DNA of 64,000 nucleotides, from positions 1 through 64,000 of the forward strand of contig JAKJXP020000014.1 of NCBI GenBank assembly GCA_022225965.2. Reading direction: 5' to 3'. The DNA comes from Diatrype stigma. Its lineage: Eukaryota; Ascomycota; Sordariomycetes; Xylariales; Diatrypaceae. Below the pieces are notes generated by a model. That model was not told where the DNA came from. It worked only from the letters and a program-made list of their open reading frames with translations, and did not search any database. The position numbers were made by a program, and so were the translations under genes. Of the stretch, positions 46,575-56,568 are shown piece after piece (within the stretch, counting starts at the first letter, position 1; each line of letters starts with the position of its first letter).

Positions 46575-48149
46575 TCAAACCCTGTTCTTCCAGAACTTGA
46601 GCGTCTCCCTGACCGTAAGCGTGATCTCCTTATCCCTCGTCCTCTCCTTGTACATCCTGCACCGGGTGTAGCGGTTGCGCGCCTCGAAGAACGCCCTCGC
46701 CGCCGCCGTCTTCCTCCACCGGCGGTACTGCCGAGCCGCGTCGAGTCCGATCTCCCCGATCGGCCTGGCCTCCTCCTCCCCGTCAAGTATGACGACAGCA
46801 GCAGCGGCCGCCCCTTCCTTTCTCCAATTCTCATCGTCGGGAACGACGGTGGGGAGCTGGATGCCGACCGCCCCCAGCATCCGCAGGGCCTCGTCCTCCG
46901 TGCTGGCGTACGGGCTTGCCCTTTTTTCCTTCTCCTTGCCAAAAGCGGCCCCCGTCACCGCCCCCGCCTCCTCGTTCTCCTCCCCTCCCTCCTCGCCCGC
47001 CCCCGCCTCGTTTGCGCCGCCGTACATCCCCCGAGCGCCCCAAAGCGGCTGCTCCACGCGCGGCGCGCTCTGCTGCGCGAGGCAGAACCGACTGCGCGCC
47101 TGCGCGCGCATCTGCTGCTCGTCGTGGGCGCGGCTGTCGTACGTGCGAACGAACCACTTAGGTCTCGACGCGGTACTGTCCTGCTTACTCGTCTTCTTCA
47201 CCACCTCGGTCTTCCTGCTCGCCCCATTGCGCTGCCTCTTCGACGCCTGTTTTTCTTGTCCACCCCCGCGCTTCCTCTTACCGCCACCGCTGAGCGACAC
47301 CAGCTCCTCGTCGTCCGAATCGTCCGAGTACCCGCCCTCCGCCACCGGCAGCCGGTAGTCGTCCTTCTCGTCTCTGGTGCGGCGGCGCACCAGGGCCGCG
47401 AACTCGGCGCTCCGCGCCAGCAGCCCCGCCCGCGCCCGCCGCAGGTGCAGCTTCGGCACGTACTCGGGCGTGAGCGCCGAGCGGAGCACCCACGCGTCCA
47501 GGACGCCCGTGCGGTCCAAGATGTCGGCGCCCGCGATCCTGTTGTCGTCGGCCGCGGAGGAGCTAATAATAGCGGGGGTCCCGCTCCGTCCTCCTCCTCT
47601 TCCGAAGAAGGCGAAAGCCGCCTCGGCGCGCAGGATCTCGCGCCGCGGCGGCGCCCGCCACTCGCAGTAGGCGGTCGCGGCGGGGGCGTCGCGCGGCAGG
47701 GCCAGCAGCTTCATCATCTTGACCATCTTGAGGTAGCGGACGGAGCGCGCGGGGGGCAGCTGGGCCCTGGCCTTGGCGCTGCGGCTGCCGACGAGCGGCG
47801 CCTTCCTGGACTCCGGGTACGCGAGGGTCTGGAAGCGCAGCGGGCGCGCGAGCGGCTTCCGGATGCGGGCGTCGTCCCGGCGCGCGCCGGCCCAGAGGTC
47901 CCGGGCGCGCCGCGCCAGGCGCTCGCTCCGCGCCTTCTTGAGCTCGAAGCCCTTCCGGTACTCGTCCCAGGCGTCCGCGTCCCAGGCGTCCGCCGAATTG
48001 TCGTCGTCGAGTGGTGCGCCGCGGCTGTAGCCCAGGCCGTGCCGGTCCGCGCAGATAGCCTCCATGGCGAGCTCATACTTGGTCAGCGAGGCGGAGCGGC
48101 TGTCGAGGAAGCCCCGCATGATGGTGCGAAGGAGAGGTGAATGCGCCAT
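46575..48149 (-). CDS. Hypothetical protein, 524 residues, GC-rich, unrecognised
   Basis: One open frame from the ATG at 48147-48149 (MAHSPLLRTIMRGFLDSR). I do not recognise a domain. The N-terminal half is Ala/Arg/Leu-rich and probably helical (YLKMVKMMKLLALP; LDAWVLRSALTPEYVPKLHL). A Ser/Asp patch (DDSDDEELVS) is followed by basic clusters near residues 290-310 (GGGKRKRGGG, KQASKRQRNG) that look like a bipartite nuclear signal. The C-terminal 50 residues are again basic and helical (YRRWRKTAAARAFFEARNRY). There is no signal peptide or membrane span. The + strand is also open for 561 codons (46455-48140), but that frame is almost all Arg/Pro/Leu/Val, as expected of an antisense shadow in GC-rich DNA. 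I chose the minus strand because its composition is natural. Confidence 0.65.
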   Translation of the reverse strand: MAHSPLLRTIMRGFLDSRSASLTKYELAMEAICADRHGLGYSRGAPLDDDNSADAWDADAWDEYRKGFELKKARSERLARRARDLWAGARRDDARIRKPLARPLRFQTLAYPESRKAPLVGSRSAKARAQLPPARSVRYLKMVKMMKLLALPRDAPAATAYCEWRAPPRREILRAEAAFAFFGRGGGRSGTPAIISSSAADDNRIAGADILDRTGVLDAWVLRSALTPEYVPKLHLRRARAGLLARSAEFAALVRRRTRDEKDDYRLPVAEGGYSDDSDDEELVSLSGGGKRKRGGGQEKQASKRQRNGASRKTEVVKKTSKQDSTASRPKWFVRTYDSRAHDEQQMRAQARSRFCLAQQSAPRVEQPLWGARGMYGGANEAGAGEEGGEENEEAGAVTGAAFGKEKEKRASPYASTEDEALRMLGAVGIQLPTVVPDDENWRKEGAAAAAVVILDGEEEARPIGEIGLDAARQYRRWRKTAAARAFFEARNRYTRCRMYKERTRDKEITLTVRETLKFWKNRV

Positions 48150-49012
48150 CTCCTGTATAGATATTATTCCTTTTAACGAAAACCAACTAACTATCGTAAC
48201 CCCTTTGGCAAGTTCTAAAGGTAATGATGGGCTGGTTAGGTAGGTTTCGTGTGAGATGTCGTCGATGCGTATACCTGATACACTGATGCAGACTCTAACA
48301 AGGCATTCATGTTCCTCGACCGAGGGAGGGTTGGCGTCTTTCTACCTTTATAGGGTACATATAGCCTGCGAGGTTGCTTTGTGTCTGTGATAGAGCGCAT
48401 CTGATGCATGCTCATTTGTTGCACCACTTTCTCGTAATGTCCAAAGCAGCGCCTTGCACCCTTGTCTTGAACAAACCCCTTTCACCGTATGGATATAAAG
48501 CACGAGAGGAAAGTCGAAGAAGGACATTGTTCCCCCCATTGTAACTGCTTAGGTCTCTTTGTCTCAGTTCAGCTGCGCTTTCTTGAAGATACGAGTTTGG
48601 CCTTTGGTGTTGTTCTTTTAGCCACGTTCAAAGAACCTCCAGCATGGCATGATCATGAGTAGTTCTGGGCAACTTGCCCAGTAGATGTGGTTTTCACTGG
48701 GTTTGTGCCCTAAGATACCTACACGAATTCATCACTAGACCTTCCTTAGGGTTAAGTCATAAGAGTATCAAAAGAATCAAAGCTATGCTTAAGTTCTCCT
48801 TTCACCTATCGTATATGGATACTGGCATCCGTTTTTTGGTTACTTCCATTGGCTAATTGATGAAATAACTGAGTGATAATCTGTACATACGGCTTCATCT
48901 CTATACTATCGACATGTTGAAATTCAAGACAAGTCTTCGTAAACACCATACAACCTAAGCAATGGCTAGTTGTTACATCAACATTTTGGCATTTGATCGT
49001 GGTCGCTACAAA
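48150..49012. other. Intergenic, no gene seen
   Basis: Between the 3' end of the nitronate monooxygenase gene and the 5' end of the 524-residue unknown. No coding sequence or notable repeat was recognised. Confidence 0.55.
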
Positions 49013-50297
49013 TCACAACTTCGAAGCCATCTTGGTTCCCTTCCGCAACGCTTCTGTTGCATCATTGACGAACTCATCGACGACCTCCTTGGCGGATTTC
49101 TGCTCGTTGACCAGCGCAGCGCACTTGCCCATCAGGTAAGGCCGGAACTGGTCCATCATATCATCGATGTCCTCTTCGCTGGCACTCGCCTCACCCGACC
49201 CTGACCCCGAGTCCGAGCCGGTAGTCTTGCTCATGGCCTTCTCTAGGTCGGCCTCGTAGGGGAGGATGCCCTTCGCGGTCAGCTCCTTGATCTCGGCTTG
49301 TCGCTCGTTCTCCCAGTTCTCGATGTAGGGGTTCGTCCGCACCCGCAGCGGCCGGCCGGTGAAGATGAGCGTGCGGATAGTGTCGTCAAAGCTAGCCGTC
49401 TGGACCATGTCCTTGTGGGCTTTCGGCGCGCCGGCTTCGTTGACCAGGATGAACCTGGTTCCAACCCACACGGCATCGGCGCCCATCATGAGAGACGCCG
49501 CCAGCATCTGGCCGTTGTGAATGCCACCGGCAGCAATGACGGGTATCTGCTTGCCGGTCAGGGGGCTCTTCTTCCCTTTGCAGATTTGCACGCAGGCCGG
49601 AATCAGCACAGTCGTAGGGACATCTCCCGTGTGACCTCCACCCTCGCCACCTTGGGCGCAAATGATATCGCAGCCGATATCGATGCATTTCTGCACGTGC
49701 TTCGGGTGCCCAACCATATTCATATAGACGATGCCGTGCTTGTGTAGCTTCTCGACAACGGCCTTGGGAGGAACACCAACGGCTGAGACGAAGAGTTTGG
49801 TGCCGGACTCGATGATGATGTCGACCAGTTCGTTGAGTTTGCCTTTCGTGTAGTCATAGCTGTGCAAAGACATGTTAGCCCAGTCCTTGAGGCAAAAGGT
49901 GTTGCGCGCTGACGACATAGATGGGATGGACAACATACTTCGTTTTCCTGGCATTTCCACCAACTTGAGGTAGCAACAGGTCAACACCGAAAGGAGCATT
50001 CTTGTCGTGCAGGTATGACTTCAATTCGTCTATTTGCTCCCGCAGCATCTCCGGGCTATATGAGAGACCGCCAATGACACCCAGACCTCCGGCGTTTGTG
50101 ACGGCGGCGGCTAGCTTGGGCCCGGCCGCGACGTTCATGCCGGCCAGTAAGATGGGGTGGTTGATCTTGAACAGATCGGTTATCGGGGTTCGGATCTTCT
50201 CTATAGAGGCATGACGGTTAGCGGGTATTCGTATGATCCAAATGACAGCCTTTCACTGGCGGCGCGCTCTGAGTTGGAACCTACGTGGGGATGCCAT
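49013..50297 (-). CDS. Nitronate monooxygenase (2-nitropropane dioxygenase family)
   Basis: Three exons on the minus strand, 50297-50285 (only 13 nt), 50200-49939 and 49859-49013, encode 373 residues. Both introns are canonical: 84 nt (GTAGGT donor, GCTAAC branch) and 79 nt (GTATGT donor, GCTAAC branch). The protein starts MASPQKIRTPITDLFKINHP and has the FMN-barrel family pattern throughout: HPILLAGMNVAAGP, GGLGVIGGL, CAQGGEGGGHTGDVPT with the probable catalytic His at 168, IPVIAAGGIHNGQ, and GADAVWVGTRF. Nitronate monooxygenases oxidise toxic nitronates such as propionate 3-nitronate using FMN and O2. No targeting signal is evident. The C-terminus carries a Ser/Gly/Glu-rich linker (TGSDSGSGSGEASASEED) before a final helix. 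Length and motifs look intact. Confidence 0.93.
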
Positions 50298-51217
50298 CTT
50301 CGCGGTTGGATTTGGTGATGCGCTGGTAAGAGATCAGGGACCAATAATCGAGGAGCGAGGCGGCTAGAGAGTAGAATTGTAGAGCAAAATTGAGAGTATA
50401 GCAGAAGGGGCAGATGAGGGGTGATGACAGCAGTCCAAGACTCCAAGGACGGGAACAATATAACAGATAATGCGGATATTCGGTAGGTGTTGACGGCAAT
50501 CTGGATTATGCAGTGAGTGGACGGAACAGGATCAGACGACGTACTATGTATGTAGTATGTCTGTCTGTATGTACGAAAGCGTGGCTTGCGTGGGAACTGG
50601 AACTAAGGAATCTGGGGAAAGCCACTAATTAACTACGGATTGGTGCTAGGTAGCGGGCTGTTACGTACATACAACATACATACATGCAACCAACAGGCAG
50701 GTCACAGGCAATCAAGCTCAAGGTTGGGCCGAGGCATATGCCAGTAAATCCCCGGCTTAACTGAAAAGGGCATGGTTCAGGCGCAAAAGGACCACCAGGT
50801 TGAAGATTAAGCCGAGGTTTGCCTTCCCCTGGGTCTTGGCAGCCCTGGTGTACCATTCATAGGTAAGTAAATACCAACTTATGAAGTTTCTTGATAAGGC
50901 TGATGAAGGCTGATGAAGGCTGTCGTATTCACATTCATCTATTTCATCTCAAGTATTCATGGTTTAGCACAAACTTGAACCTTTTGAACCTTTTTCATAG
51001 GAAAAAGGAAAATGAAATACCTAAGTATCTTTCAGCCACGGAGACCCACCATCGGCGCATGGCAGAAAGGGGCTTGAACAATATGATATATGATATATAT
51101 TTCATGTGCTGCTAAGAGAATAAGAAAACAGACCGATATCTTATGAGAACCTTTTGCAAGATCGCACGAGGAGGGGAACAGTCCACGGGCATGTGGACTA
51201 CCGACAGCTGAGTATCG
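50298..51217. other. Intergenic, nitronate monooxygenase promoter side
   Basis: Contains GTATGT/GTACGT-type short repeats near 50545-50575 and 50660-50690. No gene was recognised. Confidence 0.5.
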
Positions 51218-51579
51218 TTAGGGCGCGCTTCGTTGGAGCTCTGGGTTGACAGGATCCTCTCTGTCTCCTATGATCTTGTCAGCACGCTTCCAAATCTGGT
51301 ATACAGGCTGAGGCGTATCATCTATACTTCAGGGGTGAGTGAATCCAACTTTTCCACGATGGCCGACTCGATAGTTTGGGCAGAGGCGTCCAGCGACAAG
51401 TCTTCTCGTTGCTCTGCTAAAGGGGTTATCAGCACGGACTAGTTATACTTAGACACCGAACCCTTGACGCAAGTCTTACTACTTACCATAGGCATTGAAT
51501 TATCAATTGGTACTTGTCTTTCTTGTCGCGTTCTGCTAGACATGTTTGGCTCGGTACTCGATGGCTCTTGGTCCAGCAT
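51218..51579 (-). pseudogene. Possible small gene or relic with one frameshift
   Basis: Reading on the minus strand, an ATG at 51577-51579 opens a 31-codon exon (MLDQEPSSTEPNMSSRTRQE). A GTAAGT donor at 51486 and a CTAG acceptor at 51439 bound a 48-nt intron. Exon 2 continues SVLITPLAEQREDLSLDAS to LDSLTPEV and then hits TAG at about 51324. Skipping to another frame at that point gives DDTPQPVYQIWKRADKIIGD and then 15 further residues to a TAA at 51218-51220. The residue composition on both sides is protein-like, which suggests a 1-bp lesion. I recognise no family. It could also be a true gene ending at the TAG, or chance. Confidence 0.3.
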
Positions 51580-51741
51580 CTGAGACAATCCCGTAGTCTC
51601 GGGCAGCGAAGCTAACGGCCGGTGGCGATAACCGTGGAGTTAATATGGAGACAAATTACGGATTACATTGCCGGGAGCCGGGCGAGCCAAGACCGGAACC
51701 CGTCTCCAGTTACCGGACACGGCCGGCATGGAAAATATTGG

Positions 51742-52532
51742 TTACTGCTTGGTAACCAATGTAGCGGAATGTCTTGTCTTCAGGTCCGTCACGTCTGCGC
51801 CGGCCTCGTTTTCCTGCAGATGGGCCTTCCGAGCCAGCTTCTCTCTTCGCTTGTTGCGGACGACCGCCACCGCCCAGTAGATGAAAGCGAATACCATGAA
51901 TAAGACCCAGACCGTCAATGCGCTGATGAGACCCTGAGTATACGGGGCAGCTCAGCTGCTCCATAGCGGGGGGAACGCGATGCCGGCCGCGCAATACCCG
52001 ACATAGTACACTGCGTTTGCGACTTAATTTTCCGTGTTTCCCTTGATGTTCGATGCGTTGTGACTCATTGTAACTACGAAGATGTTGAAAGCGGCACTTC
52101 CCTGAGCGGTAATTAGTCGACCCTATGTCTTGTCTTGACACGTGGAAATCATGGATGATAACGGGGACTTACCAGCCACGATCCAGCGATGATCGACCAA
52201 CCCTGGAAAGGCAGAGTGAGAAGCATAACGTTCCCACAAATGGGGATATAGATCAAACCCGTTATTATAAGACACCGCTTCCCTGAGAAGAACTTGCATG
52301 CAATCACCCCAATCCATATGGCGACGAGCTGGACGGCTCCTGCTGGGGGCTTGTACAGAAGAGTTTGCGAAGAAGTATATCCCAGGCGAGTGATCATAAG
52401 CGAAGCAAAGTGCACAAACCTTTTGTTAACTCCTAGTCAAGTGATACACGGTTTAGCTATTGAGAGGAGGGTTGGGGATGGGGGGGGGTGTGTCTGGGCT
52501 GGGTGTCTGGGCTGGCTGGGAGNNNNNNNNNN

Positions 52533-52596
<64 letters not shown>

Positions 52597-53746
52597 AAAA
52601 TACAGTTAAGACAGGAGAAGGCTTGGTCACTAAAACGACAAAGAGGAAAGCTGCCCAGAAGTTGGAGTCGACTCACGACTCCTTCAGCTGTGCCATGGAG
52701 AAATTCGTCTTGTCTCCACCCTCATGCTCCTCGGTCAGGCGAGCGGCGGTAGTGATGCGCTTATCCGGTGTGAAGAGTCACGCTTCTTGCGGGTTGGCCG
52801 GCATCATGAAGTAGAAGACAGTTCCCAACAGTGAGGTCAGGCCTCCGATGATCAGGAATGGCACCCTCCATTTTGCTAAGACCAGGTGCTCGTTCAATCC
52901 GATTCCGTACATCATCAGACTGCCGGCAACCTGGGCGAGCGCGTTGTAAGTGATCCAGAATCTGGGATTGCTAGTCCATCCTATACTTTGATATATATAG
53001 GGGAAGTCATAGGCGGTCACGTACCCAATCCGTAATGGGTGTTCGCTCTTTTTGTACCAAATGCTGGTGATTGACTTGAAGGCCGGGCTGACTGCGCCTT
53101 CGGTCACACCTAGAAAGAACCGCGTGGCGAGGAACTCACCATAGGTTTTCGGCGCGGTAAGACACATGCAAGCAGCGCCCCAGATTAAATTGTAATCCAT
53201 CACGTGTTAGCAAGAGAGCCTCGATATCATACGCACTGCTGTATAGTTAGTTCTATATGACTAGATCACATCGTGACGCCGACGAATCTGGCAAGCGGAA
53301 GACGAGACATCAGGTAAATGATGGGGAACTCGGAGACGAGCTGTCCGACATAGAACATACCCGAGGTCCTCGATCAGTCCATAGACGGAAGCATAAGCCA
53401 AAATTTGCTTGTCCAAATCTAGCAATGACATCAATTTCGTTCACACCCCTTTCGGAGCTTAGGGAAGGCAGGGAGGGGAGGGTTCACAGCTGCGTACATT
53501 GGAAGAAGAATGCAAGGCACATCTAAGATGAGTTGGTCAACCCGAAATGCATAGGCCTAGATACATGTGGTTTATGCTTACAATGGAAAGAATGGCCATG
53601 TCTCTCTTCCTCAGGACCCTCTTTTTCATGGACTCATCAACGCCCTGCATCTCGGTGATTCCATTGCCATGACTGTGAGATTCGGATAGCTCGTGGCTAT
53701 TTGTTGGTACGATGCGTACATCTTTTGCTTCTTGTTGGGCAGCCAT
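51742..53746 (-). pseudogene. Broken DAL5/allantoate-permease-type MFS transporter
   Basis: Minus-strand remnant starting MAAQQEAKDVRI at 53746. Recognisable pieces in order are: a Lys/Arg-rich pre-TM1 segment; LDKQILAYASVYGL; FYVGQLVSEFPIIYLMSRLP; FLATRFFLGVTEGAVSPAF; FWITYNALAQVAGSLMMYGI; GYTSSQTLLYKPPAGAVQLV; and VANAVYYVGYCAAG. These follow the anion:cation symporter (ACS) family that includes yeast Dal5. Lesions are TAA at 52024-52026, TGA at 51952-51954, and a 1-bp frameshift near 51782 that separates DVTDL from EDKTFRYIGY. Pieces between TM1 and TM3 are also missing. One intact intron (52102-52172) remains, with GTAAGT donor, GACTAAT branch and CTCAG acceptor. The assembly gap and C-run at 52523-52594 interrupt the middle. 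It is divergent from the dehydratase pseudogene, so it probably once imported its substrate or a related small organic acid. Confidence 0.82.
52523..52594. other. Assembly gap (10 N) followed by a 62-nt poly-C
   Basis: Ten Ns at 52523-52532 are followed directly by 62 consecutive C (G on the minus strand) at 52533-52594. The preceding 50 bases are also G-rich (about 52472-52522). The block lies inside the transporter remnant, between the segment ending LTVFS and the next transmembrane piece. A pure G run reading into a gap is the typical look of two-colour sequencing dark-cycle calls, so its length should not be trusted. Confidence 0.9.
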
Positions 53747-54571
53747 CTTGACCACTAGATTATAATATGGGGACAAGGGAGCTAGGGGATTCCAAGACAG
53801 TAAGTGGTGGACGCTGAGGAGAACTTCGGATGTCTCGCCTTGTAACATTGCCTTATACACCGATGATCCTTCGGCAACAGAGCCAGCGAGACAGATAAAG
53901 CCCGGGCTGATCAGACACTGGACTCCAAGTCATAATTTAGCCTCCGTAAACATAGATATCGGCTACCTAGCATGGGTAAGTTACACTGTGGGATGCTCTT
54001 ATCTTCATCCTATGCGCACTCCATCAGACTTAGAAAGATAGGAAGATAACAAGACGGTAACCAGCTCAACTCGACCGGAATCCGGTGGTTATTGGCTTCT
54101 CTTATCATCACTCTTCCTGTATAAGAGCGGAACTTATTAGGTATGCTGGATACGTAGCAGCGGGGTATCTTGATCTACCCGGTCCGAGAATGTAAGAGTC
54201 CGGACTACATAGTACCGTATGGACCCGGCCCAAGGTGGATGGGGGTAGCACCGAAGCGGGGCTAGTTTCCAGGGGTAATGGGGGTCAAGGCCATTCCCTG
54301 CTAGGTAGTATTGCTATCACATATGTGCGACTTCTACAGTATACTGACGACCGACCAAATCGTTGTACTGAGGGTATCAAGCAAAACCTCTTGCTTGAGA
54401 TTTGGTTGGATGCGGACTAGTGTTGATGAACGCTCTTCAGCTACAGGTACTAGGGAGTGTTCTAAGGATCACTTAGTATATAAAGTTTGTTGCCAACTTC
54501 GTCTTATCGAGATTCTTGCACTTCGTCATTCCTTCCATTCCTCCCGCAGAGAATCAGTCGATTTTGTGGGC
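53747..54571. promoter_or_regulatory. Divergent promoter between transporter and dehydratase pseudogenes
   Basis: The 825 bp separates two divergently transcribed genes. Within about 110 bp lie four HGATAR sites (53999-54004 and 54102-54107 on the minus strand; 54036-54041 and 54044-54049 on the plus strand). There is also a 13-bp palindrome ACCGGAATCCGGT (54074-54086, CCGG-N3-CCGG, which includes CGG-N3-CCG) and an inverted CCAAT box (54091-54095). HGATAR is the target of AreA/NIT2 nitrogen regulators. CCGG inverted repeats are bound by some Zn2Cys6 activators, and as I recall PrnA of proline use is one. The combination fits a nitrogen-source catabolic gene pair. Binding is inferred only. 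Confidence 0.55.
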
Positions 54572-55797
54572 ATGGATCTCTATCAATCCCTCAGCAGCGA
54601 CTCCTCCCTGGGGCCGACCTGATGTATTAACATGCATACCACTAGCGAGGCAACGCGCATCATCCTGAGCGGGTTCCCGAAACTGCAGGGGATGCTCCTG
54701 GAGCACTGAAGGCGGTGCCGTGAGGAGCACGACCGCTTCCGCAAGAGCGTCATGTTGAAGCCGCGCGGGCATGAGGGTATGTACGGCGCGCTGATTGTTC
54801 GCGACCCGGAGCTCATCCGTTCCGGCGAGGCGCACCTTGCGGTCCTGTACCTCCACAACGAGGGGTACTCGGCCATGTGCGGCCACGCTGCCGTAGCTCT
54901 GGGCCGCTTTCTCGTCGACACGCACGACCTCCAAGTGTTTCCCCGGCGGAACGCCCTCGAGTTCGATCCCGCTATCCTGATGACCACCGTCAACCTCCAC
55001 ACACCCTGCGGCATCAACAGGCTCTCCGTCCCCACCCTTCCGGGTGGCTCTAAGTCGGATCCCTCCAGGATGGTCTCCTTCCTCTCCGTGCCCTCCTTCG
55101 CAGGCGCGTTGGACTTGGTGGTCCCGATACCCGAGGCACAGCGTTGGCCCGCGTTGAAAGGTCGTACTTCCGTCACCGTGGACCTGACGTATGCCGGTGC
55201 TTGGTAGGTATTGCATGGTGAACGTCACGGAGCTTGGCTTCGAGGAAGGAATGGCAAAGCTAGATATGAATACATACGACTCCATCACGGAGATCATCAA
55301 AACACAGGTCGTAGAGTCAGGCGGCCTAGTGAAACAGATAGCCATGCCATCGGACATTGAGGGGTACCTGTACGGCATGATGGTGGTGGAAAATCAATCT
55401 AAATACGGCACCGGTGTCTGGAGTATCGGCTACAAAGAGTCCGAGACTGGACTGTGCTTCTTCGCAGACCAAACAGATAGATAGGTCGCCGACGGGAGGG
55501 TGCGTGGCGGCACGCATGGCATTGGCGTATGCGAAGGTTATAAGTCCACTCTTAGAACACCGTGCCTTCAACTCTTTTGTCCCCAACGCCAGTGCCGGAC
55601 GAGGCGCATTTGTCAGCTCCAACGTAAAGGAGGTTGACATCGAAGACGGCCACGGACTAGCCGCCTATAGTATAATAGTACGTATCGAGGGGGAGGCTTT
55701 CTACACCGGCACCGCGACATTCGTAATGGAACCAGGAGATCCAATTACAGAAGTTTTCTCCGTCAAGGGCTTAGAGGCGGCATCTCGGAGACCATAA
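54572..55797 (+). pseudogene. Broken trans-3-hydroxy-L-proline dehydratase (proline racemase family)
   Basis: The remnant starts at ATG 54572 (MDLYQSLSSD) and covers the whole family fold. It includes INMHTTSEATRII, MLKPRGHEGMYGALIV, the catalytic-Cys motif MCGHAAVALGRFLVDT (Cys codon 54878-54880), a C-terminal DRSPTGG motif, and YTGTATFVMEPGDP near the end. Thr (55492-55494) replaces the second catalytic Cys of true proline racemases. That is the signature of trans-3-hydroxy-L-proline dehydratases, which convert the substrate to pyrroline-2-carboxylate. Four lesions break it: TGA at 54620-54622 and 54707-54709, both one C-to-T change from CGA, and two 4-bp tandem duplications, GGTA at 55203-55210 and GATA at 55476-55483, each shifting frame. 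Removing each duplication restores conserved sequence. The gene is divergent from the transporter pseudogene. Confidence 0.88.
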
Positions 55798-56568
55798 TGG
55801 GGTCTACATCATTGCAGATCTAGCAATTTATCTTACAGGCTATTCCCCTTTCAGAGGAGCTTGGCGGACTCTAATATTCTGCTGAATTATATTAAGCGTA
55901 CCATAAGCGTTCTAACTTGGGTTGGCGCGCGAGGCTGAAAGCATCATCGTAAGCACATCATGTGCGCCAATTGCAGCATACAGAATTGAACCTCCGATAC
56001 ATACAAGGCTTCACGCCACTATTGCTCCATCGAAGAGGCGCCGATAAGCATCAGCCACCAGGCTGTACAACGAGCCGACGTAGCATTTTCGCCAGTCAGG
56101 GGGCGGAACAAGGCCTTCCTAAAGGGCAGCCTGAAGCCCACAACTCTACCGGATGGCTAGTCTCGGGGATATATCGAGCACGCCACTGTATTCAGTGATG
56201 GGAATCTGGCTCTATGGTGCATGCGGCTAACATTGCAGCTGCACTGGTCCATTGAAGTTCGTGGCTCAGATATCCTGACCCCCCCTTTTTTTGGGTCATA
56301 CCTAGCTACCCCTATGCTGACTAATGTGCACCAATCATTCATACGTGCCTAGTCTTCGATCTAACCTCCATTCAGTTTGGCGTCATCAATTTTTCCACAC
56401 AACCAATTGTACATACTCCATGGGTACATAAATCTATGCACCTACCCATTATTATCATCCTCATCCCCATCGTTTTCATCTTCAACCTGCATACGTATTG
56501 TTTAGTCCTGAGCAATAATGCAGGCAAAGACATCTCGAGTCTTCTGTTAGCAGTAAGGTCGGGTCTCA
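55798..56568. other. Intergenic, promoter side of the folate gene
   Basis: No gene was recognised. A poly-C/poly-T patch lies at about 56278-56292. Confidence 0.5.

Noticed and set aside
46455..48140. 561-codon open frame on the + strand opposite the 524-residue unknown
   Set aside because: It is nearly all Arg, Pro, Leu and Val with no domain-like order. It mirrors the GC-biased codons of the minus-strand frame, which has natural composition.
54620..54709. RIP (repeat-induced point mutation) as cause of the dehydratase stops
   Set aside because: The inferred CGA-to-TGA changes are in CpG context, whereas RIP favours CpA. There is no dense transition pattern and no duplicate copy in the window. 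Ordinary deamination fits as well.
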